Assembly (NCBI GenBank): GCA_012032475.1
Contig: JAAUSY010000001.1
Location: 1-64,000, forward strand
Reading direction: 5' to 3'
Length of the DNA: 64,000 bases
From: Chloroflexaceae bacterium
GTDB taxonomy: Bacteria > Chloroflexota > Chloroflexia > Chloroflexales > Chloroflexaceae
Shown: one piece after another, positions 63,822 through 64,000 of the stretch
Layout: every line of letters starts with the position of its first letter
How positions within the stretch are numbered: position 1 is the stretch's first letter
Program-made: the position numbers and the translations under genes
The notes under the pieces: generated by a model
Database searches by the model: none
The model's input: the letters and a program-made list of their open reading frames with translations, nothing else
What the model was told of the DNA's origin: nothing

Positions 63822-64000
63822 AGGGTCATGGCTCCTTTCTTTCTGATGGACGACCAGGGATATCAATGCGGGTGCTAGAGTCCGCACGCTCTCTGAACAG
63901 CACTCGCTCCCTGACCTCGCAAAGCGCCAGAAGCGCCCGGCCAGAACCTTCAACCTTCAATGATTGGGCCGACCAGTAATGATTCAGCCTGCTAGCAGGT

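Overview
The window is about 64 kb of high-GC DNA from what looks like a filamentous anoxygenic phototroph of the Chloroflexota (Chloroflexus/Roseiflexus relatives). The main evidence is a pufB-pufA-pufC-bchG-bchP cluster at 15.3-19.9 kb. Its two light-harvesting peptides resemble Chloroflexus B808-866 subunits, it encodes a four-haem cytochrome, and pufLM are absent next to it, as in Chloroflexus. No tRNA or rRNA gene, CRISPR array or insertion sequence was found.

Layout. 1-5.4 kb: a Uma2-type gene cut by the window edge, an rsbS-rsbT-ABC exporter operon, a strongly promoted 83-residue membrane protein, and a receiver-like/roadblock protein. 5.4-14.8 kb, all minus strand: cheY-cheW-cheA-cheW-cheB-cheR with no receptor gene, preceded by the three-gene cassette histidine phosphatase/DUF3090/SCO1664. 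15.3-19.9 kb: the phototrophy operon behind a perfect TTGACA-N17-TATAAT promoter and a 165-nt structured leader. 20-21.8 kb: three tandem XRE regulators and a peroxiredoxin. 21.8-29.6 kb, minus strand: a giant hybrid kinase, a Cys-containing unknown, RlmD, UppP and a metallophosphatase. 29.8-39.7 kb: GerMN protein, secreted GH5 enzyme, Kef-type antiporter with two small upstream genes, Mut7-C protein and a polytopic GT-C-like protein. 39.8-41.9 kb: plsX, ssb and a GGDEF remnant. 41.9-50.6 kb: a minus-strand glgE-glgB-DNA methylase-GH57 operon for alpha-glucan metabolism. 50.9-58.5 kb: a second giant hybrid kinase, an ammonium transporter, and a membrane-bound dCache-HAMP-STAS (RsbR-type) protein. 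58.6-62.0 kb: csoR-copZ-copA copper-efflux operon with a recognisable promoter and operator. 62-63.8 kb: a histidine kinase and NarL-type regulator.

Signalling dominates: one chemosensory array core, three histidine kinases, several receivers, stressosome modules and four small or one-component regulators. Sensing genes are interleaved with energy (puf/bch), storage (glg), nitrogen (amt) and copper genes.

Caution on sequence quality. At least ten reading frames that are continuous by protein logic are broken by apparent single-base indels, mostly in short homopolymers (cheA, pufC twice, bchP, the second XRE gene, hybrid kinase 1, the GerMN gene, the Kef antiporter, the GT-C-like gene twice, hybrid kinase 2). 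I annotate each as one gene and give the site. The most economical reading is assembly error; true decay or phase variation cannot be excluded from sequence alone.
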